64,000 bases of DNA, taken from NCBI RefSeq assembly GCF_013386765.1, contig NZ_JACARE010000022.1, positions 1 to 64,000 on the forward strand, in the 5' to 3' direction. Below, piece by piece: positions 1 to 8,030 of the stretch. The notes under the pieces are model-generated. The model ran no database searches. It was not told the origin of the DNA and was given only the letters and a program-made list of their open reading frames with translations. A program made the translations under genes and the position numbers. The stretch's first letter is position 1. Each line of letters opens with the position of its first letter. The stretch comes from Pseudomonas yamanorum. GTDB lineage: Bacteria > Pseudomonadota > Gammaproteobacteria > Pseudomonadales > Pseudomonadaceae.

Positions 1-110
1 CGCCCCGTCGCGGCGGCCCGCTTCGTGCTACCGGAGTGAGGGCACACCGAGCATTAGCGAGGTGCCGAGTGGTGGGGCAAGAGCGTTTTGCTTACTTTTG
101 CGCTGTTCAA

Positions 111-172
111 AAGTGAGCCGCTGTAAGAGCGGAACCAATACTAGCCGTTACCTAAATAACGGATATGCCCCC
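111..172 (+). repeat. Dispersed intergenic repeat, copy 1
   Basis: The core is a TAAGAGCGGAACCA segment followed by a CCGTT...AACGGATATG palindrome. The same unit recurs near 29980-30042 (inverted) and 30330-30386. Upstream bases 1-110 carry no gene that I can support; they include a GCTTACTTTTGCGC segment that I associate from memory with intergenic repeats of fluorescent pseudomonads. Confidence 0.6.
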
Positions 173-182
173 ATACCAGGCA

Positions 183-1043
183 TCACCCATTAGCCAGCTC
201 TTCCAAGTGATCCATCAACTCCTGCGGCTTAAGCACCAACACATCACTGTCCACCGCATCCAGCACCACCTCCGCCGTATTCCCGATCAACGCCCCGGAA
301 ACCCCCGTACGCGCCACCGTGCCGATAATGGTCACCGCCGCCTGCCACTTATGCGCCGCATGAGGAATCAACACATCCGCCGGCCCTTCCTCGATATGCA
401 GGTGGGTGTCATCAATATCAAACTCCGCCTGAAACGCCTTGCACTGCTCACGGTAGCGCGCCTCGATCGTCTCCTTGAGCTGAAACACCGGATCCGCCGC
501 CGACAGCATCGGCGAAGGATGCGCACTGATCACATGCAACTGCGCCTTGGCCAGGCTGGCGATATCAAACCCGTGATCAATGATCGAATTATGCAGCGCC
601 TGGTGCTCGGCATCGGAATTCCCCACATCGATAGCCGCCAAAATCACCCCGCCAGCCCACGGCTTGGAGGTTTTCACCAACAGAACGGGAGTAGGGCAGT
701 AACGCATCAGCTTCCAGTCGGCAGGCGTCAACAGCGCCTTTTTCAACGGGCTGTCGGCGAAATGCTGCTTGACCACCAACCCACAACCCTCTGCCTGCTG
801 CACGTCGATGATGGTTTCATGCAGGCTGTCATTCCACGCCTGTTCGGTGGTGACGCTGTAGCCATCCTCCTGCAACCCGGCCTTGAGCAGGCTCAACATC
901 GCCGAATGCTCGTGCTTCTTGTCGCACACCAACAGATGCAGGTGCGCCCCTGTCACCCCGGCAATCAGCTTGGCGCGCTTGAGCGCCAGGCTTTCCGAAT
1001 GCTCGGGCTCGATCACCACCAGGATGCTGCGGATAGCTTGCAT
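183..1043 (-). CDS. Universal stress protein, tandem UspA domains (UspE-like)
   Basis: The 286-residue protein has two consecutive Usp folds: an N-terminal one starting MQAIRSILVVIEPEH and a C-terminal one ending in a GxxGN-type ATP-binding segment (ALIGNTAEVVLDAVDSDVLVL). Tandem Usp proteins are cytoplasmic stress and survival factors; in P. aeruginosa several are induced by Anr under anaerobiosis. An in-frame ATG lies 36 bases upstream at 1079, but I chose 1043. It has a GGAG ribosome binding site 10 bases before it, and the Anr box and -10 element place the transcription start near 1073, inside the longer reading. Divergent from miaE. Family assignment is firm; the exact trigger is inferred from the promoter. 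Confidence 0.9.
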   Translation of the reverse strand: MQAIRSILVVIEPEHSESLALKRAKLIAGVTGAHLHLLVCDKKHEHSAMLSLLKAGLQEDGYSVTTEQAWNDSLHETIIDVQQAEGCGLVVKQHFADSPLKKALLTPADWKLMRYCPTPVLLVKTSKPWAGGVILAAIDVGNSDAEHQALHNSIIDHGFDIASLAKAQLHVISAHPSPMLSAADPVFQLKETIEARYREQCKAFQAEFDIDDTHLHIEEGPADVLIPHAAHKWQAAVTIIGTVARTGVSGALIGNTAEVVLDAVDSDVLVLKPQELMDHLEELANG

Positions 1044-1078
1044 GGTCGGGTTCTCCAAAAAAGGGCGGGCGTTGAACA

Positions 1079-1084
1079 ACTATA
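1079..1084 (-). promoter_or_regulatory. -10 element of the usp promoter
   Basis: TATAGT on the minus strand. It would start transcription near 1073, 41-42 bases from the centre of the Anr box and 30 bases before the ATG at 1043. Confidence 0.55.
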
Positions 1085-1107
1085 GTTGCTGCCCGGCACA
1101 CGTCATG

Positions 1108-1121
1108 TTGATGCACATCAA
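1108..1121 (-). promoter_or_regulatory. Anr/FNR box upstream of usp
   Basis: TTGATGCACATCAA matches the FNR/Anr consensus TTGATNNNNATCAA at every defined position. Its centre (1114.5) is 41.5 bases from the predicted start of transcription, which is the class II activator geometry. Oxygen-limitation control of the stress protein gene is therefore expected. The divergent miaE start is 74 bases away on the other side, with less suitable spacing. Confidence 0.8.
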
Positions 1122-1152
1122 GCCCGGTGGCTGGTGGTCTGCGGCGCGGTCG

Positions 1153-1158
1153 GTATAA
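1153..1158 (+). promoter_or_regulatory. Possible -10 element of miaE
   Basis: A perfect TATAAT hexamer 37 bases before the miaE ATG. No convincing -35 hexamer is seen at the correct distance. Confidence 0.4.
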
Positions 1159-1194
1159 TCGCGGCCCTTTTGTGAATCTTTGCCCGTGAGCCCG

Positions 1195-1797
1195 ATGAAC
1201 CTGCCAGAAATCCACGAATTCCTCGGTTGCCGCACCCCCGACGGCTGGGTACGGGCCGCGTTGGCCGACCAGGAAACCCTGCTGATCGACCACAAGAACT
1301 GTGAATTCAAGGCCGCCAGCACCGCCTTGAGCCTGATCGCCAAGTACCATTCCCACGTCGACCTGATCAACCTGATGTCGCGCCTGGCCCGGGAAGAGCT
1401 GGTGCACCATGAGCAAGTCATGCGCCTGATGAAGAAGCGCAAGATTGAGCTGCGTCAGTTATCCGCCGGCCGTTATGCCTCGGGTTTGCGCAAAGTGGTG
1501 CGCAGCCATGAGCCGGTAAAACTGGTGGATACGCTGGTGGTCGGCGCGTTTATCGAAGCCCGCAGTTGCGAGCGTTTCGAAGCGCTGGTGCCGCATTTGG
1601 ACGAAGAACTCGGCAAGTTCTACTTTGGCCTGTTGAAAAGCGAGGCCCGGCACTTCCAGGGTTACCTGAAACTGGCTTACCAGTACGGCGACGCCAAGGA
1701 CATTGCCCAGGTCATCGACCGGGTGCGCACCGCCGAGCAGGAGTTGATCGAGTCACCCGACATCGAGTTCCGCTTTCACAGTGGCGTGCCAGCCTGA
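1195..1797 (+). CDS. miaE: tRNA-(ms2io6A)-hydroxylase MiaE
   Basis: MiaE is a non-haem diiron monooxygenase that hydroxylates the isopentenyl group of ms2i6A37 in tRNAs reading UNN codons. The 200-residue length fits the family. The diiron carboxylate/histidine ligands are visible as EExxxHHE (LAREELVHHEQVM, about residue 70), a middle glutamate in FIEARSCERFE, and a final ExRH pair in KSEARHFQGY. I chose the ATG; in-frame GTG (1186) and TTG (1180) lie just upstream, and none has a strong ribosome binding site. Its last 45 bases overlap the 3' end of the convergent MFS gene. Confidence 0.93.
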   Translation: MNLPEIHEFLGCRTPDGWVRAALADQETLLIDHKNCEFKAASTALSLIAKYHSHVDLINLMSRLAREELVHHEQVMRLMKKRKIELRQLSAGRYASGLRKVVRSHEPVKLVDTLVVGAFIEARSCERFEALVPHLDEELGKFYFGLLKSEARHFQGYLKLAYQYGDAKDIAQVIDRVRTAEQELIESPDIEFRFHSGVPA

Positions 1798-2952
1798 CGC
1801 GACCGCTACACCGATCAGCGCGGTGATCCCGGCCAGCAGCAGGATCACCGTCTGCGTCCCCAGCGGCGCCGCCAGCAGTGCAATCAGCAACCCGGCCAAT
1901 GGCTGCGAGAGGTTGTTGAGCAAGGTCAGCACACCCACCGTCTTGCCAAAATCCTGGACCGGAATCACCCGCTGGCGGGTGCTGCGGATGTACACGTTGA
2001 ACATCTTGTCGAAACCGGTCACCAGCAGGAAACCCACCGTATAAGCCCATATGTTCGGGCTGATGGCGGTGATCAGCGCGCCCACGGCAATCATCGAATA
2101 CGACAAGCCGCCCAGCACCTTCAGCGGCAGGGATGCGCGCGCCAGGTAGAACAGGATGGCGATGGTCACCACCGCACCCGCCGCCTGCAGCCCGGCGTAA
2201 GTGTCCTTGCCGGCTGCATATTGGCCAATCACCAGCGCCGCCGAGGTGGCGAGGGTGACGCCGATAATCAGGTTTACGCCCACCGCCAGGGCGATGATTT
2301 TTTTCAGCTCCGGCAACGCGCGGATATGCCCGAAGGCGATACGCAGCGGCTGCAGCCAGATGTCGTTGTGTTGCTCGAAAGTCTCCAAGTTGACCGTGGT
2401 GTTGCGTTGCCAGATGCGCATTGCCAGGTCCGCCAGCAAAAACAGCCCGGCAACCCCCAATACCACCCAGTGCCAGGCCCATACGCCCAGCATCAATGCT
2501 GCCACCAGCGGCCCCAGTACCAAGCCGGTCTGGTCGGCGATCTGCGAATAGGACAAGGTCTTGGCATAGCTGTAGTGCTTGAAGATATGCGGCAGCAACA
2601 CTTCCCGAGCCATGATGCCCTGGGTGGTCAACACCCCGCATAGCGCTGAAAGCATCACGATCCAGTAGATTCCATCGAACATCCCGTACAACAGCACCGC
2701 CGCCACACAGGCCAGCGCCCGGTAAACCTGGCTGATATGCAGGATGCGCACGGCAGGATACTTGTCGCACAATGCCCCGCACACCGGGAACGCCAGGTAA
2801 CGCGGCAGAGATTCGACAAAAAATGCCAGGCCGGCCCAGGACACACTGTTGGTGGTCTGGAACACGATCAACGGCACGATGAACAACAGAATCTGGTCGG
2901 CTAGGCGTGACAGGAACAACGAAATGAAGAACGCCAGGTAATCCTTGCGCAT
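1753..2952 (-). CDS. MFS transporter
   Basis: A 399-residue integral membrane protein with about 12 hydrophobic segments. It has an MFS-type loop 2-3 region (FPVCGALCDKYPAVRIL, residues about 55-72) and begins MRKDYLAFFISLFLSRLADQ. The sequence resembles small-molecule exporters of the EntS type, but the substrate cannot be told. No regulator or biosynthetic partner is adjacent. The 3' end overlaps miaE convergently by 45 bases. Confidence 0.8.
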   Translation of the reverse strand: MRKDYLAFFISLFLSRLADQILLFIVPLIVFQTTNSVSWAGLAFFVESLPRYLAFPVCGALCDKYPAVRILHISQVYRALACVAAVLLYGMFDGIYWIVMLSALCGVLTTQGIMAREVLLPHIFKHYSYAKTLSYSQIADQTGLVLGPLVAALMLGVWAWHWVVLGVAGLFLLADLAMRIWQRNTTVNLETFEQHNDIWLQPLRIAFGHIRALPELKKIIALAVGVNLIIGVTLATSAALVIGQYAAGKDTYAGLQAAGAVVTIAILFYLARASLPLKVLGGLSYSMIAVGALITAISPNIWAYTVGFLLVTGFDKMFNVYIRSTRQRVIPVQDFGKTVGVLTLLNNLSQPLAGLLIALLAAPLGTQTVILLLAGITALIGVAVASGWHATVKAELDVG

Positions 2953-3065
2953 ACAACTCCCTGTGATGGCGTTAAAGATTGCAGGCTATTTGTTAAAAAC
3001 TCTTAAAAGCATGAAGCTTCGTCGGCCAATGATGGCCAGCTGCTTTAGTCTGCCTGCTTGCCACC

Positions 3066-3071
3066 TATAAT
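3066..3071 (+). promoter_or_regulatory. Possible -10 element of the two-component operon
   Basis: TATAAT 35 bases before the ATG of the response regulator gene; the -35 region is weak. Confidence 0.4.
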
Positions 3072-3106
3072 GCGCACACTTCAATCCGCGCGTGCACTGG
3101 AAATTT

Positions 3107-3814
3107 ATGGATAACTTGGGTCTCGGCAAGGTCTTGCTCGTGGAGGACGATCAGAAGCTGGCAGGGCTGATCGCCCATTTCCTGTCCCAGCATGGCTTCG
3201 AGGTGCTGGCCGTGCACCGGGGTGACCTGGCGCTGGCGGCCTTCCTGGAGTTCAAGCCCAAGATCGTCGTGCTCGACCTGATGCTGCCGGGCCAGAGCGG
3301 CCTGCATGTGTGCCGCGAAATCCGCAACGTGTCCGACACGCCGATCGTGATCCTGACCGCCAAGGAAGACGACCTGGACCACATTCTGGGCCTGGAGTCC
3401 GGCGCCGACGACTACGTGATCAAACCGATCAAGCCGCCGGTGCTGCTGGCCCGCCTGCGCGCCCTGCAACGCCGCCAGACCCCGGAACCCACGGTGCGCG
3501 GCTCCCTTGAGTTCGGCCGGCTGGCCATCGACCGCAGTTGCCGGGTGGTCAGCCTGGGCGGCGAGAAGATCGACCTCACCACCATGGAATTCGAACTGCT
3601 GTGGTTGCTGGCCAGCGCCGCCGGGAAGATCCTCTCCCGTGATGACATCCTCAACCGCATGCGCGGGATCGCCTTCGACGGTCTCAACCGCAGCGTCGAC
3701 GTGTACATCAGCAAGCTGCGCGGCAAGCTCAATGACAACCCTCGCGAGCCGGTGTGCATCAAGACCATCTGGGGCAAGGGCTACCTGTTCAATCCGTTTG
3801 CGTGGGAGGTCTAG
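3107..3814 (+). CDS. OmpR-family response regulator (RstA-like)
   Basis: A 235-residue two-domain regulator. The receiver has the acidic pocket (VEDD, residues 12-15) and phospho-acceptor Asp57 in VVLDLMLPG. The C-terminal winged helix covers about residues 135-235 (RSVDVYISKLRGKL and the IKTIWGKGYLF end). It is expected to bind DNA after phosphorylation by the kinase encoded next, whose start follows the stop codon directly. Sequence and gene pairing recall RstA of E. coli and its Pseudomonas relatives. The convergent MipA/lipoprotein operon downstream could be a target, but this is only inferred from location. Confidence 0.88.
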   Translation: MDNLGLGKVLLVEDDQKLAGLIAHFLSQHGFEVLAVHRGDLALAAFLEFKPKIVVLDLMLPGQSGLHVCREIRNVSDTPIVILTAKEDDLDHILGLESGADDYVIKPIKPPVLLARLRALQRRQTPEPTVRGSLEFGRLAIDRSCRVVSLGGEKIDLTTMEFELLWLLASAAGKILSRDDILNRMRGIAFDGLNRSVDVYISKLRGKLNDNPREPVCIKTIWGKGYLFNPFAWEV

Positions 3815-5092
3815 ATGTTACGGCTGTTTCTGCGTCTGTATATCATCCTGGCCATTGGCTTGGCGGGTGCGATCTGGCTGGTGAACTACACCTTCGATGA
3901 GCTGCTGCCGGAGGCCAACGAAACTTACAACCGCGAAGCCTTGCGCGGCCCGGCCTATGGGCTGGTGGAACAGTTGCGGCCGGTGACGGGCGAAGCGCGG
4001 GCCGCGCGCCTTGCCGAGTTGCAGCCGCACTATGGGCTGCGGCTGAAGCTGGTACAGCGTGACCAGTTGGCGATGACCGAGCGTGAAAAACAGCTGCTGG
4101 CCTCCGGGCAATTGTTGGTGCGCGGGGACTTCATGGAGTTCCTGGTGGACATTGATGGCGGCCCGCAGATGCTCGAAATCAAGCTGCCTGAAGAGCCCAA
4201 GTGGCTGTACATGTGGGCGTATGGCTTCCTGGGCCTGTGCCTGGCAATCGTCTTGTATTTCTGGGTACGCCCCCATTGGCGTGACCTGGAGCACATCCGC
4301 CTGGCGGCCCAGCGTTTCGGCGACAACGACCTCGGCTCGCGCATCCTGCTGCCGCGCCGTTCCACGGTGCGCGAGCTGGCGGGGCACTTCAACCAGATGG
4401 CCGAGCGCATCGAAAGCCTGATCGCCAACCAGCGCGAGTTGACCAACGCGGTCTCCCACGAACTGCGCACGCCGATTGCGCGACTGTCGTTTGAGCTGGA
4501 CCAGCTCAAGCAACAGGCCGACCTGCGCCAAAGCGGCCCACTGATCGCCGACATGTACGCCGACCTTGGCGAGCTGGAAGAAATGGTCTCCGAACTGTTG
4601 ACCTACGCCAGCCTGGAACGCGGAGCCACGCAGATCACCCGGGAAAGCATCGAGGCCCACAGCTGGCTCGACAGCGTGATCGGCAGCGTGGCCCTGGAGG
4701 CCGAGGCGGAAGGAGTGCAGTTGCTGCTGCGTACCTGTGAAGTCGACTACATCCGCATCGAGCCGCGTTTTATGGCACGGGCGGTGATCAACCTGTTGCG
4801 CAACGCGATTCGCTACGCCGACCGGCGCGTGGAGGTGTCGCTGGTGAAGTTTGGTGCCGGCTATGAAGTTCGGGTGAATGACGACGGCCCCGGGGTGCCG
4901 GTGGAGGGGCGGTCGAAGATTTTCGAGCCGTTCCTGCGCCTGGATTCCAGCCGCGACCGCCGCACCGGTGGCTTCGGCCTGGGCCTGGCGCTGGTACAGC
5001 GGGTGTGCCAGTGGCACGGCGGGCAGGTTGAAGTGCTGGATTCGGAATGGGGCGGGGCGTCGTTCCGGATGACGTGGGCGTATATCGAGTAA
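3815..5092 (+). CDS. Sensor histidine kinase (RstB-like)
   Basis: A 425-residue inner-membrane kinase. TM1 is at residues 3-25, a periplasmic sensor of about 105 residues follows, TM2 is at about 130-150, then HAMP (HWRDLEHIRLAAQRFGDNDL). The dimerisation helix carries His215 (SHELRTP), and the ATPase lobe has N box NLLRNAIRYA, DDGPGVP and GGFGLGLALV. It starts on the base after the regulator's stop codon, so the two are translationally coupled. The RstB resemblance is by overall arrangement; the stimulus is unknown. Confidence 0.88.
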   Translation: MLRLFLRLYIILAIGLAGAIWLVNYTFDELLPEANETYNREALRGPAYGLVEQLRPVTGEARAARLAELQPHYGLRLKLVQRDQLAMTEREKQLLASGQLLVRGDFMEFLVDIDGGPQMLEIKLPEEPKWLYMWAYGFLGLCLAIVLYFWVRPHWRDLEHIRLAAQRFGDNDLGSRILLPRRSTVRELAGHFNQMAERIESLIANQRELTNAVSHELRTPIARLSFELDQLKQQADLRQSGPLIADMYADLGELEEMVSELLTYASLERGATQITRESIEAHSWLDSVIGSVALEAEAEGVQLLLRTCEVDYIRIEPRFMARAVINLLRNAIRYADRRVEVSLVKFGAGYEVRVNDDGPGVPVEGRSKIFEPFLRLDSSRDRRTGGFGLGLALVQRVCQWHGGQVEVLDSEWGGASFRMTWAYIE

Positions 5093-5116
5093 CGAGCGAG
5101 GAACGATGGAGATCAG

Positions 5117-5206
5117 ATGTGGGAGCTGGCTTGCCTGCGATAGCATCACCTGTGTCTCACTGAAAGACCGAGGTGCCTGCATCGCAGGCAAGCCAGCTCC
5201 CACATT
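5117..5206. repeat. REP pair (inverted)
   Basis: TGTGGGAGCTGGCTTGCCTG and its reverse complement face each other across about 45 bases, followed by a T run. It lies between the convergent kinase and MipA genes and could also end transcription. This is the repetitive extragenic palindrome arrangement of fluorescent pseudomonads. Confidence 0.75.
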
Positions 5207-5224
5207 TTTGATTGGGTTACCCAA

Positions 5225-6028
5225 TTAGAAGGTGTACTCGACCATCCCCATCACCGAGGTCTGCAAGCGTCGCTCCACAATCGGGCTCTGCCCGGCCTTG
5301 TCGGCCAGGTACTGCACATCCAGCAAGGTCGAGAACTTGGTGTGCTCGCTGATCGGCAGGCTCCACACCAAATTCATCCCGTTGCTGATATTGCCGCCGC
5401 TGGCCTTGTAGGCCTTGAAGCGGCTCTGCGCGGCCTGGCCGGTGGTGACGCCGTACCAGGTCTGCATGTAGTTACTGTCGCCAAAATGGCTGCTGAGGCT
5501 GGCGTCCAGCGAACCGTAGTCGCCGTCATACAGGTTGGTGCCCAGGCTCAGTTCCAGGTGGGTGAAGGCCTTGCCCGAATCCTTGTGGTCATCCTCTTCC
5601 AGCGCATGTTCCAGGGTCGCGCCGATTATCACCCCGCCCAGGTTATAGCTGCCACTCACGCCCACCTGGGCGCGGCTCTTGATCTCGCCCATGCCCTTGA
5701 GCTTCTTCGAGCCCGGGCGCCCGCTTTTGCTTTCGTCCTTGCGTGAGCCGCTGGCGCCGACGTAGGCGCTGAAGCTCGCGCCACCGCCGTCATACCCCCA
5801 GCCCAGGCCCTTGTCGGTGTCGAGGAAAATCCCCCATGGGCTGACGATGGCCGCCCCCAGCACCGGCGCGGTCACCCGCTCGTCGCTGCCGCTGTAGCGG
5901 CGCAGGTTGGCCACGCCGGCCTTGAGGGTGTATTCCCAATCGTCGGCCAGCAGGGTGTCGGCGCTGGCCAGCAGGCACAGCGACGTCAGGGACAGGCACA
6001 GGTGTTTTGAACGCAGGAGGGTCTTCAT
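5225..6028 (-). CDS. MipA/OmpV-family outer membrane protein
   Basis: 267 residues with a signal peptide (residues 1-28, cleaved near LLA-DD), then a beta-barrel pattern of alternating hydrophobic strands ending in MGMVEYTF with the terminal Phe needed for outer membrane insertion. The WxxxxxxGxxxxxRYxGS start (DWEYTLKAGVANLRRYSGS) is typical of MipA/OmpV. Family members scaffold murein enzymes or act as small porins. It follows the serine-hydrolase-like lipoprotein gene by 6 bases, so the two form an operon; a common role at the cell wall or outer membrane is inferred. Confidence 0.85.
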   Translation of the reverse strand: MKTLLRSKHLCLSLTSLCLLASADTLLADDWEYTLKAGVANLRRYSGSDERVTAPVLGAAIVSPWGIFLDTDKGLGWGYDGGGASFSAYVGASGSRKDESKSGRPGSKKLKGMGEIKSRAQVGVSGSYNLGGVIIGATLEHALEEDDHKDSGKAFTHLELSLGTNLYDGDYGSLDASLSSHFGDSNYMQTWYGVTTGQAAQSRFKAYKASGGNISNGMNLVWSLPISEHTKFSTLLDVQYLADKAGQSPIVERRLQTSVMGMVEYTF

Positions 6029-6034
6029 GTGAGG

Positions 6035-7858
6035 TCACAGACTCAATGGGTTGTGGGGAGAATCGGTACGTTTGAAGTGGTAGCCGGAGGCGCTCAGGCC
6101 GTTGACCTGGCGGCTCACGGTGTCGCCCAGGCCATAGCCGTTGCCGGCAAGCACCGCGTGGGCGTTGTCCACGGGCAGCAGGATGTAGTCGGTGAGGGGC
6201 TGGTCGTGCAGTTGGCCGCGGATCACCAGGAAGCCGTTTTCCAGGCGTACGCTGATGCCGCTCAGCGGTGCGTCGGGTTCATGGGTGTTGAGCACCTGAT
6301 AGGTGCCGATGGTGTCGGCCCAGGCGGTGGTCAATGGCGTCTGTTCGATGCGCTCGCCCACGGGCACGCGCTGGCCGTGGCTGCGGGCGGTGAGCATCTG
6401 GCGGCCTTGCACCGTCACTACATCCAGTTGCACGCGGCCCAGTTCGCCCAGGTCCTTGAGCCAGAAGCCGAGGAATTTCTGCTGCGCCCGTAGCCAGCCA
6501 TGGCCGTCGCGCAACAGTTCGAAGCGGGTGTCGGCCAGCTCGCCATACAGCTTGCCGTTGTCGTCCTTGATGCGGAACACGCCCCAGGCCGTGGCGTAGA
6601 AACCGGCCAGGCGCTTGCGGTCGATGGCGGCGGGCACCTGGCGGATCTTCAGGCCGTGGGCGGGCTCCTGGCAGTTGTCGGCACACACCGGGTCGCCGGT
6701 CTGGGCCTGAAGCATCAGGCGCAGGGTGTCGGTGGTCAGGGACACCACCATCTCTTCGGCGTTGCTGTCGTTGGCCATCACGATCACGGCCAGTTGCTGG
6801 TCCGGGAGCATCGTCAATTGCGCTGCGAAATCATCCCCGCCACCGCTGTGCTGGAAGGTGCGAATGCCGGGGCCGACCGGCTCGTCACCACAGGGCGCGA
6901 GAAACCACCCCAGGCCCATCTGGCAGTCGAAGTCCAGGGCGTTGCCGGTGTTTTGCTGGGTGAACATTTCATCGATCGACGGGCTGCCCAGTACCTGTTT
7001 GCCTTTATAGAGGCCCCGGGCGAAGAGCATTTGCACGTAGTGGCTGAGGTCTTTGGGGCTGGCCCACAAGCCGGCGGCGGCGAGGTCGCGTACCTGGGCG
7101 TCGGGGCTGGCGGTGCCGTCTTCATAACCCCGGGCGCGGAAGCCCGGTTGCGCGCCGGTGCCGATGAAGCTGGACTGGTTCATCTCCAGGGGCTTGAGCA
7201 GGCTGCTTTGCAGGCGGGTCTCGAAATCCTGCCCGCTGCTGCGCTCGATGGCGGCGCCGGCCAGGGCGTAGCCAAGGTTGGAATAGGCCACCTGGGTGCC
7301 CGGTGGGGTGCTCAGCCATACGCCGGAAACGCGCATCGGCATCTGGCCCATGGCGAAGGTGTTGTTCACGTCCCGCAGGTGTTCGCTGGGCAAGCCGGAC
7401 TGGTGGCTGAGCAGGCGGCGCAGGGTGATGTCGCGGTCGGCGGCGGCCTGGTCGGAATGAAAGCGCGAGCGTACGTAGAATTCCCGCAGAGTGTCCTGGA
7501 TTGGCGCGTCGAGGGCCAGGCGCTGTTGCTCCACCAGTTGCAGGGCAGCGGTGGCGGTGAGCAGCTTGGAGAGGGCGCCGGCGCGGAACGCGGTGTTAGG
7601 CGTGACCGGCTTGCCCAGGGCCTTGTCGGCAACACCGAACCCGTGGGCCCAGATCAGCTCCTGTCCGTTGACCAGGGCGATGGACACGCCGGCGATGTTT
7701 TGCCGGGCCATCTCCACGGGAATGCGTTTTTGCAGGTAGCGGATGATTGCGCTGTAGTCGCCTTTGGGGATGGGCGGCGGGGCGGGCGGTTGGCCGTGGC
7801 AGCCGAGGCTGCCCAGCAGGCAACCCAGTAGCGGGATACTGCGCAATGTGCGGAACAT
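6035..7858 (-). CDS. Lipoprotein of the class C beta-lactamase/serine hydrolase family, nucleophile replaced by Ala
   Basis: 607 residues. The signal peptide ends in a lipobox (LLGSLGC, Cys20), so this is a lipoprotein. The beta-lactamase-like domain spans about 35-375 and keeps the YSN motif (Tyr192-Asn194) and the HSG motif (His337-Gly339), but the SxxK motif reads A95-L-S-K98: the catalytic Ser is Ala (GCC). A C-terminal extension of about 230 residues has beta-rich repeats like those following penicillin-binding domains. It is either an inactive binding protein or one using another residue. ATG 7858 was preferred to GTG 7867. It is upstream of, and in an operon with, the MipA-like gene. 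Confidence 0.85.
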   Translation of the reverse strand: MFRTLRSIPLLGCLLGSLGCHGQPPAPPPIPKGDYSAIIRYLQKRIPVEMARQNIAGVSIALVNGQELIWAHGFGVADKALGKPVTPNTAFRAGALSKLLTATAALQLVEQQRLALDAPIQDTLREFYVRSRFHSDQAAADRDITLRRLLSHQSGLPSEHLRDVNNTFAMGQMPMRVSGVWLSTPPGTQVAYSNLGYALAGAAIERSSGQDFETRLQSSLLKPLEMNQSSFIGTGAQPGFRARGYEDGTASPDAQVRDLAAAGLWASPKDLSHYVQMLFARGLYKGKQVLGSPSIDEMFTQQNTGNALDFDCQMGLGWFLAPCGDEPVGPGIRTFQHSGGGDDFAAQLTMLPDQQLAVIVMANDSNAEEMVVSLTTDTLRLMLQAQTGDPVCADNCQEPAHGLKIRQVPAAIDRKRLAGFYATAWGVFRIKDDNGKLYGELADTRFELLRDGHGWLRAQQKFLGFWLKDLGELGRVQLDVVTVQGRQMLTARSHGQRVPVGERIEQTPLTTAWADTIGTYQVLNTHEPDAPLSGISVRLENGFLVIRGQLHDQPLTDYILLPVDNAHAVLAGNGYGLGDTVSRQVNGLSASGYHFKRTDSPHNPLSL

Positions 7859-8030
7859 GATGAGCACCCGAGGGGTGGTTTGGATGCTCGAATGCTAGGG
7901 GCGGGCCGTCCACGGGTCTTTGTGAGCTTTGTCGGAAAAGTGTCAAAGACTGTTAATCGGGGCAGTGGTTGCCTTCAGTTTGGCTTCGAACCTGCCTCAG
8001 TCGTACCTCAAGCTTAAAAAGGGCCAGGCC

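Noticed and set aside
1712-2956. A 414-codon frame on the - strand overlapping the MFS gene
   Set aside because: It is shifted by one frame from the MFS gene and full of Arg/Gly; the membrane protein frame is the real one.
3818-5224. A 468-codon open frame on the - strand
   Set aside because: It is antisense to the RstB-like kinase gene and starts inside the REP pair.
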